Assembly: GCF_013306565.1 (NCBI RefSeq)
Contig: NZ_PZPO01000001.1
Location: forward strand, 992,001 to 1,056,000
Source: Hyphomicrobium sulfonivorans
GTDB lineage: Bacteria; Pseudomonadota; Alphaproteobacteria; Rhizobiales; Hyphomicrobiaceae
DNA: 64,000 nucleotides
Direction: 5' to 3'
Within the stretch, counting starts at the first letter, position 1, and every line of letters starts with the position of its first letter. Made by a program: the position numbers and the translations under genes. Below, piece after piece: positions 62,990 through 64,000 of this stretch. The notes beneath the pieces are model-generated. The model had not been told where the DNA came from, searched no databases, and saw only the letters and a program-made list of their open reading frames with translations.

Positions 62990-64000
62990 ATGGAGCAGCC
63001 ACTAACGCTTGCGGCCTATTTCAGTGGCTGGGCTGGCAGCCGACCGGCGCGTCTGGCGATTGCCGCGACCATGGAGGCTCTGGCGTCGGCGGCGGCCGAG
63101 CTGTCGGATCTGCTGGCGCTCGGCGCTCTCGCGGGGCCCATGGGCAGGCTTACCGGCCGTAAGGGCGATGTCGATGAGCAGAAAGAGATCGATCTCGTCG
63201 CCAATAACCTGCTGATCGACGTGCTGCGCAAGGCGCCGGTTGCGGCGCTGGCTTCCGAAGAGATGGAAGCGCCGTTGCTGCTGGATGCCAAGGCGCCGCT
63301 GCTGGTGGCGGTCGATCCGCTGGACGGTTCGTCCAACATCGACGCCAACGCTTCCATCGGCACCATTTTCACCGTGCTGCCCGCGTTGGAGCATAATGAA
63401 GAGCCATCGGCGTTTTTACAGCGTGGCGTAAATCAGCTTGCAGGCGGGTTCTTTCTTTATGGGCCGCAGACGGTGCTGGTTTCCACGGTTGGTGCGGGTA
63501 CGCAGATCTTCACGCTTGACCGCCGCTCCGGCACGTTTCTGCTCACGCATCCCAAGGTGGAATTGCCACTGCGGACCAGCGAGTACGCGGTCAACGATTC
63601 CAACACGCGCCATTGGGATGATCCGGTGCGCACCTACATCGATGACTGTCGCCGTGGCAAGGAAGGCCCGCGTGGGCGCGATTTCAACATGCGCTGGACC
63701 GGTTCGCCAGTGGCGGATTTCTATCGCATTCTTTCGCGTGGCGGCATCTATCTCTATCCGGGCGACAAGCGCCGCGAGTTCCGCAACGGCCGTCTACGGC
63801 TCATCTATGAAGCCAGTCCGCTGGCGTGGGTGGTCGAGCAGGCGGGCGGAGCAGCCTCAACCGGCAGGGAGCGTCTGCTGGAGGTGTCGCCGAAATCTCT
63901 GCATCAGCGCATTCCGCTGATTGCAGGATCGCGCAAAGAAGTAGAGCATGCGGCACGGTTGCATGACGGTTTGCAGATCCGTGGTGAGCGTTCGCCGTTG
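62990..64000 (+). CDS. fbp: Class 1 fructose-1,6-bisphosphatase, 3' end at window edge
   Basis: Hydrolyses fructose-1,6-bisphosphate in gluconeogenesis, needed for growth on C1 compounds. 337 codons run to the window edge without a stop. Motifs are QKEIDLVANNLLIDVLRKAP, LASEEMEAP (metal Glu), VDPLDGSSNIDANASIGTIF, GGIYLYPGDKRR and LRLIYEASPLAWVVEQAGG. Family size is about 335-350 aa, so nearly all of it is present. ATG 62990 has a purine-rich GGCAAAGGG just upstream. Confidence 0.95.
   Translation, partial: MEQPLTLAAYFSGWAGSRPARLAIAATMEALASAAAELSDLLALGALAGPMGRLTGRKGDVDEQKEIDLVANNLLIDVLRKAPVAALASEEMEAPLLLDAKAPLLVAVDPLDGSSNIDANASIGTIFTVLPALEHNEEPSAFLQRGVNQLAGGFFLYGPQTVLVSTVGAGTQIFTLDRRSGTFLLTHPKVELPLRTSEYAVNDSNTRHWDDPVRTYIDDCRRGKEGPRGRDFNMRWTGSPVADFYRILSRGGIYLYPGDKRREFRNGRLRLIYEASPLAWVVEQAGGAASTGRERLLEVSPKSLHQRIPLIAGSRKEVEHAARLHDGLQIRGERSPL

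Noticed and set aside
1-64000. CRISPR array or tRNA/rRNA genes
   Set aside because: I saw no regularly spaced identical repeats with unique spacers and no cloverleaf or rRNA-like sequence on either strand.

Overview
The window reads as the chromosome of a methylotrophic alphaproteobacterium of the Hyphomicrobiales (Hyphomicrobium-like). The evidence is a high-GC genome with dense divergent and convergent operons, a hemC/tsaD divergent pair, an rsmB-heparinase-purH run, a serine-cycle operon (mcl-mtkA-mtkB-ppc) with ftfL and folD nearby, and an Anbu-peptidase operon. The genus is inferred from gene content only.

Layout. 1-23 kb is core: hemC (cut by the left edge), tsaD, gpsA, an EVE-domain protein, a methyltransferase, acs, an extensin-like protein, an SDHAF4-like protein, htpX, rsmB, a heparinase II/III protein, purH, a GNAT, two low-complexity envelope proteins, an MFS carrier, lemA with two TPM-domain proteins, a ParA-like ATPase, yggT, a DUF167 protein and folD. 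23.3-32.8 kb holds comM, split into two halves by an integrated island of about 7.98 kb (24221-32203). Its large serine recombinase lies just inside one end and its attachment sites can be reconstructed. The island carries a second serine recombinase, an outer-membrane beta-barrel protein, a membrane/winged-helix protein, several small unknown genes (including a 36-aa membrane peptide overlapping its neighbour by ATGA) and an AT-rich cluster of TTAGGTG-type repeats. No transfer, phage structural or obvious replication gene was recognised.

33-45.6 kb holds a lipoprotein gene with an in-frame TGA, a eukaryotic-type phosphosignalling module (PP2C phosphatase, two FHA proteins, a divergent Ser/Thr kinase with a seven-blade WD40 propeller), a cyanide-insensitive bd-type oxidase (cioAB), a membrane-anchored nuclease-like protein, a probable small RNA with C-rich anti-Shine-Dalgarno loops, a polysaccharide-lyase-like protein and a two-repeat exported protein.

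45.8-57.4 kb is the C1-assimilation block: mcl, mtkA, mtkB and ppc transcribed leftward, a response-regulator-like protein lacking the phosphoacceptor Asp upstream, CDF and EamA transporters, and ftfL. Together with folD these genes activate formate onto tetrahydrofolate, supply methylene-THF for the serine cycle, carboxylate PEP, make malyl-CoA and cleave it to glyoxylate and acetyl-CoA. 57.5-61.7 kb is the Anbu operon (ATP-grasp, alpha-E, transglutaminase-like, Anbu). A type I secretion membrane domain lacking its ATPase and the start of class 1 fbp close the window.
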